Positions 51,376 to 60,448 of a stretch of 64,000 nt of DNA are shown one piece after another. A model generated the notes under the pieces. That model worked only from the letters and a program-made list of their open reading frames with translations. It was not told where the DNA came from and searched no databases. Within the stretch, counting starts at the first letter, position 1. Each line of letters begins with the position of its first letter. The stretch comes from Gemmatimonadaceae bacterium (GTDB lineage: Bacteria; Latescibacterota; UBA2968; UBA8231). The stretch lies in NCBI GenBank assembly GCA_026706075.1, contig JAPOZM010000055.1, forward strand, positions 1 to 64,000, written 5' to 3'. Both the position numbers and the translations under genes were made by a program.

Positions 51376-53504
51376 TCACTTGCTCCGTGGGTGGGTAGTT
51401 CCTTCGGGTTGGCCCCGTGGGCGATGAGCAGGTCGCTGATCTTGCGGCGCGAGACCGTGGGCGGCCAGTTTTTCACCAGGGCCGTGGGCAGGTGGTGATC
51501 GCGGCTGCGGATCGTGACGTCCGCGCCCCTTTCCAGCAGGAGCCGGACGGTCTCGGTGGACTCGCTGTCCACGGCGTGGTGCAGGGCCGTGGTCTGGTAC
51601 CAGCCGACCTTGCGGTCGATCCCGGCGCCCCGGTCCAGGAGGAGCGCCGCCACCTCCGTACGGTCCTTCATGGCGGCGACGATGAGGGGCGAGTGCTGGT
51701 TCCACGGCAGGTGCTTGTTCCAGTCGGTCTCCTCGGGCGGCCAATTCCCCTCCACCAGGGACGGGTCCTCCGTCAACATGGCCTCGACGAGCTCCAGGCG
51801 CCCGAGGGCCACGGCGACGCTGATCGTCATGGGCGCGCCCAGCGCCGCGAGAAAGTCCACCAGGTCGCCGTGTCCGCGGCCGGCGCACCAGTGCAGCAGG
51901 TCGTCCCGGACCAGCTCCCGCTCGAAGAGCTCGGGCGCCTTCGCCTGCACGGCGCGCAGGGCGCCGATCCGGCCCCCGAGGACCGCATCCATGAGGTCGG
52001 CCCGAAGGCGCAGGAGGTGCGCCTCCCGTTCCGCCCCGCGGACGAGGCCGATCAGCTCCTCCAGCAAGGCGGTCGTCTTAACCCTCTCCTCACGGGACGG
52101 CCTCCCATCGGACCGGCCCACCATGTCCAGCAGGCCCTTGCCGCTCCCGTCAACCGTGTCGACGTCGACGCCGTGGGTGACGAGCAGCTCGATCATCAGC
52201 CGCCGGCACTGCTGCGCCGCCCAGCGGAGAGTGCCCTCGGCACGGGGGCTCAAGGGATCGCCGCCCCGGTCCAGCAACCGCCTCATCAGCCGCCGATGGG
52301 CGCCCAGCGCCGGCCAGTATAGGCCGCCCCAGTAAGTCAGCGTGCCGTGCGGATCCGCCCCGGCCTCGAGCAGCATCTCCACGGCGGCCACGTTCCCCCC
52401 GCGCAGGGCCTTGTAGATCGGCGCGTGGGGCCGGGGACGACTCGGCAGTGACAGGGGGCGGTACGGAGGGTAGCTGGAGGCCCCCGGCCAGTCGGAGCAG
52501 TCCGCGCACCCGGGGGAGGCCCCCTTGTCCAGCAGCATGCGCACCATCTCGTCGTAGTCGTAGCCGATGGCGGTGTTGAGCGGGTTCGGCCGGATGTCGA
52601 GGGGCACGTCCTGCTCCAGGATCAGCCCGAGGATGCGCGTCGAGCCGGACCAGACCGCCCAGATGACGGGCGGGATCGGCCCCCGCCGGGGCCAGCAGCG
52701 CACCGGCTGCGCCTGCGCCGGGTCGGCCTTCAGGATCGCCTCGACCCGGGCCTCGTCGCCGGCCGCCAGGGCCCCGTAGATGTCGTCCTCCACGCCCATC
52801 TCCAGCAGGGCCCGCACCTCCTTGTCGCTCTCGGGATTCCGGGCCGCCTTCAACGGCGTCAGGCCGAGGGAGTCCTGGGCGTGGATGTCCGCCCCGTGAC
52901 GCAGCAGCAGCTTGAAGATGCCCGGCTTGCCCACGGCCAGGTTCAGCGGCAGCCCGTGGGCGGTCTCGGTGTTGACGATGGACAGGTCGGCGGCGAGCAG
53001 GGCCCGCGTCTCCGCCATCATGCCCAGGCGCAGGGTGTGGGAGATGTCGTACCTGGCGCCGGCCGCGATGAGGCGCTTGAAGACCTCCCTCCTCTGATAG
53101 AGGACGGAGACCTCCACCGGCGGGACCTCGACGTGCAGCTCCACGTCGGCGCCGGCGGCGATCAGCAGTTCGGCCATCCCCGGGTGCCGCGACCACGCCG
53201 CCATCTCCAGTGGCGCCAGCGCCCCGCCCTCCGTGCTGTTCACGTCGCCTCCGTGATCGATCAGCAGCTGAGCCACCTGAAGCTCGCTTTCGCGCCAGCC
53301 GAGTGCGGCCCGGTGCAGCAGCGTCGGCAGGGGTCTGCGCATGCGGCCGTCGTCCCCGACGTCGATGCTTGTCGGCGAGGTCGAGAAGGGCTTCGGCAGA
53401 GGGGCGCTCACGAGGGAGGGGTCGGCCTCCAGCAGGGGGCGGAGGGCCCCGGGATCGCCGGCTTCGACGGCTTCGAGGGCGGCCTGGAGGGGTGGGGTGT
53501 TCAT
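51372..53504 (-). CDS. Ankyrin-repeat protein, 710 aa
   Basis: A cytoplasmic-looking protein built of about a dozen ankyrin repeats over its length (TPLKAARNPESDKEV, TLLHRAALGWRESELQVAQL, TALHHAVDSESTETVRLLLE). Repeats are irregular, with a less typical central part. The start at 53504 gives MNTPPLQAALEAVEAG, matching its paralogues; an ATG at 53513 adds three residues. It is the most diverged of the three large ankyrin genes. Its stop overlaps the phosphatase start (ATGA). A protein-binding scaffold, partner unknown. Confidence 0.85.
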   Translation of the reverse strand: MNTPPLQAALEAVEAGDPGALRPLLEADPSLVSAPLPKPFSTSPTSIDVGDDGRMRRPLPTLLHRAALGWRESELQVAQLLIDHGGDVNSTEGGALAPLEMAAWSRHPGMAELLIAAGADVELHVEVPPVEVSVLYQRREVFKRLIAAGARYDISHTLRLGMMAETRALLAADLSIVNTETAHGLPLNLAVGKPGIFKLLLRHGADIHAQDSLGLTPLKAARNPESDKEVRALLEMGVEDDIYGALAAGDEARVEAILKADPAQAQPVRCWPRRGPIPPVIWAVWSGSTRILGLILEQDVPLDIRPNPLNTAIGYDYDEMVRMLLDKGASPGCADCSDWPGASSYPPYRPLSLPSRPRPHAPIYKALRGGNVAAVEMLLEAGADPHGTLTYWGGLYWPALGAHRRLMRRLLDRGGDPLSPRAEGTLRWAAQQCRRLMIELLVTHGVDVDTVDGSGKGLLDMVGRSDGRPSREERVKTTALLEELIGLVRGAEREAHLLRLRADLMDAVLGGRIGALRAVQAKAPELFERELVRDDLLHWCAGRGHGDLVDFLAALGAPMTISVAVALGRLELVEAMLTEDPSLVEGNWPPEETDWNKHLPWNQHSPLIVAAMKDRTEVAALLLDRGAGIDRKVGWYQTTALHHAVDSESTETVRLLLERGADVTIRSRDHHLPTALVKNWPPTVSRRKISDLLIAHGANPKELPTHGASE

Positions 53505-53509
53505 CCTGC

Positions 53510-55594
53510 TCATTCACCTGCCGTGTGAGGGAGCTGTTCCTCGGGGTTGGCCCCGTGGGCGACGAGCAGGTCGCGAATCTCGCGGCGCGAGACCGTGGGC
53601 GGCCAGTTCTTCACCAGGGCCGTCGGGAGGTGGTGGTTCCTGCTGCGGATGCCGACGTCCGCGCCCCGGTCCAGCAGCAGCCTGACGGTCCCCGTGGACT
53701 CGCTGCTCACGGCGTGGTGCAGGGCCGTGGTCTGGTACCAGCCGACCTGGCGGTCGATCCCGGCGCCGCGGTCCAGCAGCAGCGCCGCCACCTCCGGGCG
53801 GTCGTTCATGGCGGCGACGATGAGGGGCGGGTGCTGGTGCCAGGGCAGGTGCTTGTTCCAGTCGATCTCCTCGGGGGACAGGCGTCCCTCCACCAGGGAG
53901 GGGTCCTCCGTCAACATGGAATCGACGAGGTCCACCCGCCCGAGGGCCGCGGCGACGCTGATCGTCATGGGCGCGCCCAGCTCCACCAGCAGATCGGCCA
54001 CTTGGCCGTGACCCCGGCTGGCGGCCCAGTGAAACAGCTCGTCCCGCACCAGCTCCCGCTCGTACAACTCGGGCGCCTCCGCCTGCACGGCGCGCAGGTC
54101 GCCGGTCCGGCCCTCGATGACCGCGTCCATGAGGCCGCCCCGCAGCCGCAGGAGGCGCGCCTCCGAAGCGGTGCCGTGGACGAGCCCCATCAGCTCCTCC
54201 AGCAAGGCGGTCGTCAGGACCCGCTCCGGGCGGCGCGGTCTCCAGTCGGACTTGCCCACCATGTCGAGCAGACCCCGGCCGTCCTCGTCGATCGTGTCGA
54301 TGTCGACGCCGCGGGTGACGAGCAGCTCGATCATCGGCCGGCGGCAAAGCTGCACCGCCCAGCGGAGGGCGCTCTCGGCGCAGGGGCTCGACGGGTCGCC
54401 GCCCCGGTCCAGCAGCAGCTTCACCTGCTGCAGATTGCCCGCCAGCGCCGGCCATTGAAGACCGGCCCAGTCCGTCAGGGTGCAGTTCGGGTCCGCCCCG
54501 GCCTCGAGCAGCATCTCCACGGCGGCGATGGTGCCTCCGCGCAGGGCCTCGTAGAGCGGCACGTGGGGCTCTGGAGGATCCGACGGAAAGACGAAACGGT
54601 ACGGCCGCAGCCTGGAGGCCCCCGGCCAATCGGAGGGCTCCGCGCACTCGGGCGAGGCCCCCTTGTCCAGCAGCATGCGCACCATCTCGTCGTAGCTGTA
54701 GCCGATGGCGGTGCTGAGCGGGTTCGGCCGGATGTCGAGGGGCACGTCCTGCTCCAGGACCAGCTGGAGGATGCGCGTCGATCCGGACCAGACCGCCCAG
54801 ATGACGGGCGGGACCGGCCCCCGCTGCGGCCAGCAGCCCACCGGGTGCGCCTGCGCCGGGTCGGCCTTCAGGATCGCCTCGACCCGGTCCTCGTCGCCGG
54901 CCGCCAGGGCGCCGTAGATGTCGTCCTCCACACCCATCTCCAGCAGGGTCCGCACCACCTTGTCGCTCTCCGGAATCCGCGCCGCCTTCAACGGCGTCAG
55001 GCCGAGGGAGTCCTCGGCGTGGATGTCCGCCCCGTGGCGCAGCAGCAGCTTGAAGATGCCGGGTCGGCCCACCGCCAGGTTCAGCGGCAGCCCGTGGTCG
55101 GTCTCGATGTTGGCGATGGCAGGGTCGGCGGCGAGCAGGGCCCGCGTCTCCGCCATCATGCCCAGGCGGAGGGTATGGGAGATGTCGTACCTCGCCCCGC
55201 CGGCGATCAGGAACTTGAAGATCTGCCTCCTCTGGTAGCGGACGGCCACCTCCACGGGCGGCAGCTCGACGTGCAGCTCCACGTCTGCGCCGTTGGCGAT
55301 CAGCAGCTCGGCGATCCCCGGGTGCAGGGACGCCGCCGCCATCTCCAGCGGCGCCAGGGTCCCGCCCGCGGTGCTGTTCATGTCGGCGCCGTGATCGATC
55401 AGCAGCTGGGCCACCTGCGGCGTCCCTTGGGCGAGGACGGCCCGGTGCAGCAGCGTCGGCATGGGTCGCCTGGTGCGGCCGTCGTGCTGCAGAGGGGTGT
55501 GGACGAGGGAGGGGTGGGCCTCCAGCAGGGGGCGGAGGGCCTCGGGGTCGCCGGCTTGCACGGCTTCGAGGGCGGCCTGGAGGGGTGCGTTCAT
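53510..55594 (-). CDS. Ankyrin-repeat protein, 694 aa
   Basis: A multi-ankyrin protein with the start MNAPLQAALEAVQAGDPEAL and an end that keeps the ankyrin signature (NWPPTVSRREIRDLLVAHG). Its closest relative is the 695-residue ankyrin gene at 58329-60416. Blocks at 53708-54130 and 55131-55467 appear identical in DNA between them. It ends 5 bp before the 710-residue ankyrin gene. No signal peptide or catalytic domain. Confidence 0.88.
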   Translation of the reverse strand: MNAPLQAALEAVQAGDPEALRPLLEAHPSLVHTPLQHDGRTRRPMPTLLHRAVLAQGTPQVAQLLIDHGADMNSTAGGTLAPLEMAAASLHPGIAELLIANGADVELHVELPPVEVAVRYQRRQIFKFLIAGGARYDISHTLRLGMMAETRALLAADPAIANIETDHGLPLNLAVGRPGIFKLLLRHGADIHAEDSLGLTPLKAARIPESDKVVRTLLEMGVEDDIYGALAAGDEDRVEAILKADPAQAHPVGCWPQRGPVPPVIWAVWSGSTRILQLVLEQDVPLDIRPNPLSTAIGYSYDEMVRMLLDKGASPECAEPSDWPGASRLRPYRFVFPSDPPEPHVPLYEALRGGTIAAVEMLLEAGADPNCTLTDWAGLQWPALAGNLQQVKLLLDRGGDPSSPCAESALRWAVQLCRRPMIELLVTRGVDIDTIDEDGRGLLDMVGKSDWRPRRPERVLTTALLEELMGLVHGTASEARLLRLRGGLMDAVIEGRTGDLRAVQAEAPELYERELVRDELFHWAASRGHGQVADLLVELGAPMTISVAAALGRVDLVDSMLTEDPSLVEGRLSPEEIDWNKHLPWHQHPPLIVAAMNDRPEVAALLLDRGAGIDRQVGWYQTTALHHAVSSESTGTVRLLLDRGADVGIRSRNHHLPTALVKNWPPTVSRREIRDLLVAHGANPEEQLPHTAGE
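53708..54130 (-). repeat. Near-identical DNA block shared by two ankyrin genes (block A, copy 1)
   Basis: By eye all bases match 58527-58949 (constant offset 4819), while sequence just outside each end differs. The block codes for part of the C-terminal ankyrin region. Confidence 0.8.
55131..55467 (-). repeat. Near-identical DNA block shared by two ankyrin genes (block B, copy 1)
   Basis: Matches 59950-60286 without visible difference (offset 4819). It covers N-terminal ankyrin repeats. Confidence 0.8.
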
Positions 55595-55635
55595 CGGTTG
55601 TTCTCTCGCATCTGCCCGTTGTCTCCGGCGTTCGG

Positions 55636-56403
55636 TCAGTCCGAAGACAGAAGGGACAGCTCCTCTTCGGTCAAATCCATGAAGCTTGAATCGGCCGATA
55701 CCTCGGTCGCGAGAGAGGGGTTCGTCCCCGCCATTCGGCGCAGGATCTCTATCGCCTCCGCCCGGTCACCCAGATGAAGGTGAGTCGCCGCCAAGTGATA
55801 CCTGACCTCATCATTGGTAGAGTCGATGGCGGTGGCCCGGGCGTACGCGGCGAGAGCCTGCCGGGGCCGCCCGGCGGCGTCGAGCATGTGCCCGAGGCGG
55901 ATATGGCCCGGCATCCAGCCCGGGTCGGCGGCGACCACCCCACGCAGGATCGTCAGCGCCTCCTCCCGCCTGCCGAGGTGCTGCAAGCAGAAGGCGATGT
56001 TGTACTGGACCCGGACAGACGTGGAGTCCCGTTGTTGGATCTGATTCAGTACAGAGAGCGCCTCCTCGAATCGGCCCAATCCGCTGAGAGCGCGGGCCTT
56101 CCCATCCAGGGCGGCCAGTTCCTCGGGACGGATCATCAGGGCCAGGTCGAAGGAAACCAGGGCCCTCTCGTAATCCTCTTCCTTGGACAAGGCCCGACCC
56201 TTCCAGTAATGGGCGTGGTAATCCATGGCGGCTATCTCGAGCACCTTGTCCTGGAACTCGACGGAGGCCGCATACTCCTCTCTGTCGAAGGCCTCGGAAG
56301 CAAGGGTCCGGTACTCGGATGCAGAGGGTGCAAAGTGGAGATAGAGAGCCGATGACATCATCCACACCCAGTAGATCGATGCGAGGCTCGCCGTAACTCT
56401 CAT
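55636..56403 (-). CDS. Membrane-anchored TPR protein
   Basis: A 255-residue protein. An N-terminal hydrophobic segment (SLASIYWVWMMSSALYLHF) is likely an anchor or uncleaved signal. It is followed by about five TPR motifs (AHYWKGRALSKEEDYERALV, RVQYNIAFCLQHLGRREEAL, RYHLAATHLHLGDRAEAIEI). The TPRs would face the periplasm or cytoplasm depending on orientation. It sits between the CPBP gene (10 bp upstream) and the 694-residue ankyrin gene, so it is probably part of the same operon. Scaffold function inferred. Confidence 0.82.
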   Translation of the reverse strand: MRVTASLASIYWVWMMSSALYLHFAPSASEYRTLASEAFDREEYAASVEFQDKVLEIAAMDYHAHYWKGRALSKEEDYERALVSFDLALMIRPEELAALDGKARALSGLGRFEEALSVLNQIQQRDSTSVRVQYNIAFCLQHLGRREEALTILRGVVAADPGWMPGHIRLGHMLDAAGRPRQALAAYARATAIDSTNDEVRYHLAATHLHLGDRAEAIEILRRMAGTNPSLATEVSADSSFMDLTEEELSLLSSD

Positions 56404-56413
56404 GCCCTCCCGC

Positions 56414-57191
56414 CTAGTGGAAGAGCCACTGCCTGGCTGCTGGATCTACCAGGGCAATGCTGAGATTGTAGGATCCATGGAGGACATAGGGAGACAGGAG
56501 ACAACGAGTCCTTTCATAGGCGTACCCCCACGCCAGACCCAGGATGAAATGAAGGACCGTCATTGCCCCCCATCCATGGAGGAGCGCGTGCAGGACGGCG
56601 GTCAGCAACAGGGAAGCCCCGCAATTCAGGTGTCGACGAAGCCAGGAGTAGAGCAGGACGCGGTAGAACTCCTCGAGAAGCGGTCCGATCAAGGCAGCAC
56701 CGAGGACGTGCACGGGCACGAACTCCGTCAGCACGAATCTGATTGTCACAGGCACACCCGCGCCCAGTCTATACCCCAAGGGAGTTGATGTGTGCCGGAT
56801 CGATGAGCGGCAGATAGACGAGGCATGCTGCCACGGCGATTGCCACCCCGCACGCCACGGCCGATAGGATCACCCGAGGATTCGGAGGGACAAGGCCGAG
56901 GAAGCACTCAATGTCGAGATCGTATCTGTCTCTGCAGATTACCCATATCGCTGCCAAGGTCACAAGACTGGTCACCACAAGAGGTGCGTGGATATCCAGG
57001 AGGAACCTGGACTCCGGTGTATGATATGTGGCGTCCAGAAAATCGAAGACTGCGAAGATTGGGAGACCCAGGGCGCAGAGAAGGACAACACACCCGAGGA
57101 CGAACTCCCACCCCCAAGGAACCGGGAATCTGCCCGGGTCGGTCGACTGGAGATAACGCCTGCAGGCAACTGTGGAGGTCAGCCAGTCCAT
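56414..57191 (-). pseudogene. CPBP (Abi)-family intramembrane protease, frameshifted
   Basis: Two adjacent frames together give one CPBP protein of about 260 residues. The first (56769-57191, ATG at 57191) supplies the N-terminal membrane helices and ends HINSLGV. The second (56414-56779) supplies the catalytic half: the glutamate motif LLEEFYRVLLYSW and the His motifs LHALLHGW and VLHGSYNLSIAL. The frames meet at a CTTGGGG run near 56775-56781, so a one-base indel or assembly error there would restore it. A programmed shift cannot be excluded. If intact it would be a membrane protease or immunity/abortive-infection-like factor. Confidence 0.75.
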
Positions 57192-57225
57192 GTCGCTCTG
57201 GTGAACCCTGGGAGGGGCGGCTCTG

Positions 57226-58311
57226 CTATCCCCGCTTGAAGAACAGGCAGTCCTTGCGCGCCACCTCCAGCGGCGTCTTCCCCTGCCGGTTGGGGACGCG
57301 CACGTCGGCGCCCAGCACGATCAGGATCTCCGCCTCTTCGAGGTCGCCCCCGTACATCGCCTGGTGCAGCGGCGTGCGGCCCTTCCTGTCCTGGGCGTTG
57401 AGGTCCGCGCCCTCTGCGGCCAGCAGCCACAGCATCTCGGAGCCGGCCATGTGCAGGGGCGTCCGCCCCGCCACGGTCTGAGCGTCCACGTCCGCTCCGT
57501 GGTTCAGCAGCCACCTGGCGCAGCGCAGCGCGCCGGCGCGGGATGCCCAGTGGAGGGGAGTCATCTCCGCCTCTCCCAGGGACCGCGCCACGCCGGGCTC
57601 TTCCCGCGCGCACTGGCGCAGGCGGTCGAGGTCGTCCCGGGCGCTGGCGGAGAACGCGTCGTAACGGGCGCCGTGGTCGATCAGGGCCTGGACGATCCCG
57701 TCGCGGCTGCCCTGTCCGTGGACGCAGGCCTCCTGCAGGGCGGTGCACCCGCGCTCGCCGTTGCCCTTGAACTTCACCTCGGGGTCGGCGCCGTGCTCCA
57801 GCAGCAGCCGGGTGAGGGCCTCGCCGTCCCCCTCGTCTCCCCCCTGGACGGCCGCCCAGTAGAGGAGGGAGACGTTGTCCGGCCAGCCGGTGTGCGGGTT
57901 GGAGGTGCTCCTGGGGTCGGCCATGCCGCGCTCGAGGAGGATGCGCAGGTTGTCGGTGGAGAGCGCCCAGGCGGCCTCGTGGACGATGTCGTACTCGGAC
58001 TCCTTGCCGCCTTTGGCGCGGTGCTCGGCCACCGAGAACACCAGCCCCCGGTCGAGGAGGAACTCCAGGGCCGGCCCGCACCCGCCCCGGTACGCGGCGA
58101 TGTTGAGCACCGCGGGGCCGATCGTCTCAAGCAGCGAGGGATGGCGCTCCACGAGGTCCGCCATGCGCTCCACGTCGCACTCGCCGTTCCAGCGGTCGGA
58201 GGTGTGGCGCACGGAGGCGTCCACGAACTCCTCTTCGGCCGGTGTCAGCGGGCGTTCGTGGTCCGACATCCAGGCCTGTCTCCAGAAGGCGGTGGTCTCC
58301 CTGCGGTCCAT
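57226..58311 (-). CDS. Ankyrin-repeat protein, 361 aa
   Basis: A protein with about eight ankyrin repeats, such as EMTPLHWASRAGALRCARWL, TPLHMAGSEMLWLLAAEGAD and TPLHQAMYGGDLEEAEILI. An N-terminal helical cap (MDRRETTAFWRQAW) precedes them. The ATG at 58311 is chosen for its GGGAGGA site and because it aligns with the start of the paralogue at 62147-63211; an ATG at 58332 is in frame. Compared with that paralogue it has an extra seven residues (EHRAKGGK region). Next to the 695-residue ankyrin gene, whose stop is 17 bp upstream. Confidence 0.87.
   Translation of the reverse strand: MDRRETTAFWRQAWMSDHERPLTPAEEEFVDASVRHTSDRWNGECDVERMADLVERHPSLLETIGPAVLNIAAYRGGCGPALEFLLDRGLVFSVAEHRAKGGKESEYDIVHEAAWALSTDNLRILLERGMADPRSTSNPHTGWPDNVSLLYWAAVQGGDEGDGEALTRLLLEHGADPEVKFKGNGERGCTALQEACVHGQGSRDGIVQALIDHGARYDAFSASARDDLDRLRQCAREEPGVARSLGEAEMTPLHWASRAGALRCARWLLNHGADVDAQTVAGRTPLHMAGSEMLWLLAAEGADLNAQDRKGRTPLHQAMYGGDLEEAEILIVLGADVRVPNRQGKTPLEVARKDCLFFKRG
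57721..57962 (-). repeat. Near-identical DNA block shared by two short ankyrin genes (block C, copy 1)
   Basis: Matches 62642-62883 over 242 bp with no difference seen (offset 4921). The first flanking mismatch on the right is at 57963. Confidence 0.8.
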
Positions 58312-58328
58312 GCGATCCTCCCTGGGTG

Positions 58329-60416
58329 TCATTCACCTGCCGTGTGAGGGAGCTGTTCCTCCGGGTTGGCCCCGTGGGCGACGAGCAGGTCGCGGATCTC
58401 GCGGCGCGAGACCGTGAACGGCGCGTTCTTCACCAGGGCCGTCGGCAGGTGGTGGTTGCGGCTGCGGATGCTGACGTCCGCGCCCCGGTCCAGCAGCAGC
58501 CGGACGGCCGCCGTGGACTCGCTGTCCACGGCGTGGTGCAGGGCCGTGGTCTGGTACCAGCCGACCTGGCGGTCGATCCCGGCGCCGCGGTCCAGCAGCA
58601 GCGCCGCCACCTCCGGGCGGTCGTTCATGGCGGCGACGATGAGGGGCGGGTGCTGGTGCCAGGGCAGGTGCTTGTTCCAGTCGATCTCCTCGGGGGACAG
58701 GCGTCCCTCCACCAGGGAGGGGTCCTCCGTCAACATGGAATCGACGAGGTCCACCCGCCCGAGGGCCGCGGCGACGCTGATCGTCATGGGCGCGCCCAGC
58801 TCCACCAGCAGATCGGCCACTTGGCCGTGACCCCGGCTGGCGGCCCAGTGAAACAGCTCGTCCCGCACCAGCTCCCGCTCGTACAACTCGGGCGCCTCCG
58901 CCTGCACGGCGCGCAGGTCGCCGGTCCGGCCCTCGATGACCGCGTCCATCAGGTCGCCCCGCAGCCGAAGGAGCCGAGCCTCCGGGGCGGCGCCGTGGAC
59001 GAGCCCCATCAGCTCCTCCAGCAGGGCGGTCGTCAGGACCCGCTCCGGGCGGCGGGGCCGCCAGTCGGACTTGCCCACCATGTCGAGCAGTCCCCGGCCG
59101 TCCTCGTCTACAGTGTCGATGTCGACGCCGTGGGTGACGAGCAGCTCGATCATCGGCCGCCGGCACAGCTGCACCGCCCAGCGGAGGGCGCTCTCGGCGC
59201 AGGGGCCCGCCGGGTCGCCGCCGCGATCCAGCAACAGCTTCACCTGCTGCAGATTGGCGGCCAGCGCCGGCCACTGAAGCCCGGCCCAGTCCGTCAGGGT
59301 GCAGTTCGGGTCCGCCCCGGCGTCGAGCAGCATCTCCACGGCGGCGATGGTTCCCCTGCGCAGGGCCGTGTAGAGGGGCACGTGGGGCCGTGGAGGATCC
59401 GCCGGAAAGACGAAACGGTACGGCCGCAGCCTGGAGGCCCCCGGCCAGTCGGAGGGGTCCGCGCACTCGGGCGAGGCCCCCTTGTCCAGCAGTATGCGCA
59501 CCATCTCGTCGTGGTCATACCCGATGGCGGTGCTGAGCGGGTTCGGCCGGATGTCGAGAGCCACGTCCTGCTCCAGGACCAGCTCGAGGATCCGCGTCGA
59601 CCCCGACCAGACCGCCCAGATGACGGGCGGAATCGGCCCCCGCTGCGGCCAGCAGCCCACCGGGTGGGCCTGCGCCGGGTCGTCCTTCAGGATCGCCTCG
59701 ACCCGGGTCTCGTCGCCGGCCGCCAGAGCCCCGTAGATGTCGTCCTCGACGCCCATCTCCAGCAGGGCCCGCACCTCTTTGTCGCTTTCCGGGGTTCGCG
59801 CCGCCTTCAGGGGGGTCAGGCCGAGGGAGTCCTCGGCGTGGATGTCGGCCCCGTGGCGCAGCAGCAGCTTGAAGATGCCCGGCTTGCCCACCGCCAGGTT
59901 CAGCGGCAGCCCGTGGTCGGTCTCTGTGTTGGCGAGGGACGAGTCGGCCGCGAGCAGGGCCCGCGTCTCCGCCATCATGCCCAGGCGGAGGGTATGGGAG
60001 ATGTCGTACCTCGCCCCGCCGGCGATCAGGAACTTGAAGATCTGCCTCCTCTGGTAGCGGACGGCCACCTCCACGGGCGGCAGCTCGACGTGCAGCTCCA
60101 CGTCTGCGCCGTTGGCGATCAGCAGCTCGGCGATCCCCGGGTGCAGGGACGCCGCCGCCATCTCCAGCGGCGCCAGGGTCCCGCCCGCGGTGCTGTTCAT
60201 GTCGGCGCCGTGATCGATCAGCAGCTGGGCCACCTGCGGCGTCCCTTGGGCGAGGACGGCCCGGTGCAGCAGCGTCGGCATGGGTCTTCGGGTGTGGCCG
60301 TCGTGCTCCAAGGGGGTGTTCACGAGGGAGGGGTGGGCCTCCAGCAGGGGGCGGAGGGTTTCGGGGTCGCCGGCTGCGATCGCGTCAAGGGCGGACTGGA
60401 GTGGTGGGTGGTTCAT
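58329..60416 (-). CDS. Ankyrin-repeat protein, 695 aa
   Basis: A multi-ankyrin protein starting MNHPPLQSALDAIAAGDPET with an AGGA site before the ATG at 60416. The open frame continues far upstream through the membrane-TPR gene, but that part is only a compositional shadow. It is about 90% alike to the 694-residue ankyrin gene at 53510-55594, with two blocks of identical DNA. Its last repeat (NAPFTVSRREIRDLLVAHG) differs from the paralogue at several sites. Confidence 0.88.
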   Translation of the reverse strand: MNHPPLQSALDAIAAGDPETLRPLLEAHPSLVNTPLEHDGHTRRPMPTLLHRAVLAQGTPQVAQLLIDHGADMNSTAGGTLAPLEMAAASLHPGIAELLIANGADVELHVELPPVEVAVRYQRRQIFKFLIAGGARYDISHTLRLGMMAETRALLAADSSLANTETDHGLPLNLAVGKPGIFKLLLRHGADIHAEDSLGLTPLKAARTPESDKEVRALLEMGVEDDIYGALAAGDETRVEAILKDDPAQAHPVGCWPQRGPIPPVIWAVWSGSTRILELVLEQDVALDIRPNPLSTAIGYDHDEMVRILLDKGASPECADPSDWPGASRLRPYRFVFPADPPRPHVPLYTALRRGTIAAVEMLLDAGADPNCTLTDWAGLQWPALAANLQQVKLLLDRGGDPAGPCAESALRWAVQLCRRPMIELLVTHGVDIDTVDEDGRGLLDMVGKSDWRPRRPERVLTTALLEELMGLVHGAAPEARLLRLRGDLMDAVIEGRTGDLRAVQAEAPELYERELVRDELFHWAASRGHGQVADLLVELGAPMTISVAAALGRVDLVDSMLTEDPSLVEGRLSPEEIDWNKHLPWHQHPPLIVAAMNDRPEVAALLLDRGAGIDRQVGWYQTTALHHAVDSESTAAVRLLLDRGADVSIRSRNHHLPTALVKNAPFTVSRREIRDLLVAHGANPEEQLPHTAGE
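58527..58949 (-). repeat. Block A, copy 2 (partner of 53708-54130)
   Basis: Second copy of the 423-bp identical block inside the 695-residue ankyrin gene. Confidence 0.8.
59950..60286 (-). repeat. Block B, copy 2 (partner of 55131-55467)
   Basis: Second copy of the 337-bp identical block near the start of the 695-residue ankyrin gene. Confidence 0.8.
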
Positions 60417-60448
60417 CGGCAAATCCTGAGTTACGTGTGGTCCTGGCG

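Noticed and set aside
53210-55777. Long plus-strand frames opposite the ankyrin genes
   Set aside because: Antisense shadows with low-complexity His/Gln/Gly/Val-rich composition and no domain; the minus-strand ankyrin frames explain the sequence.
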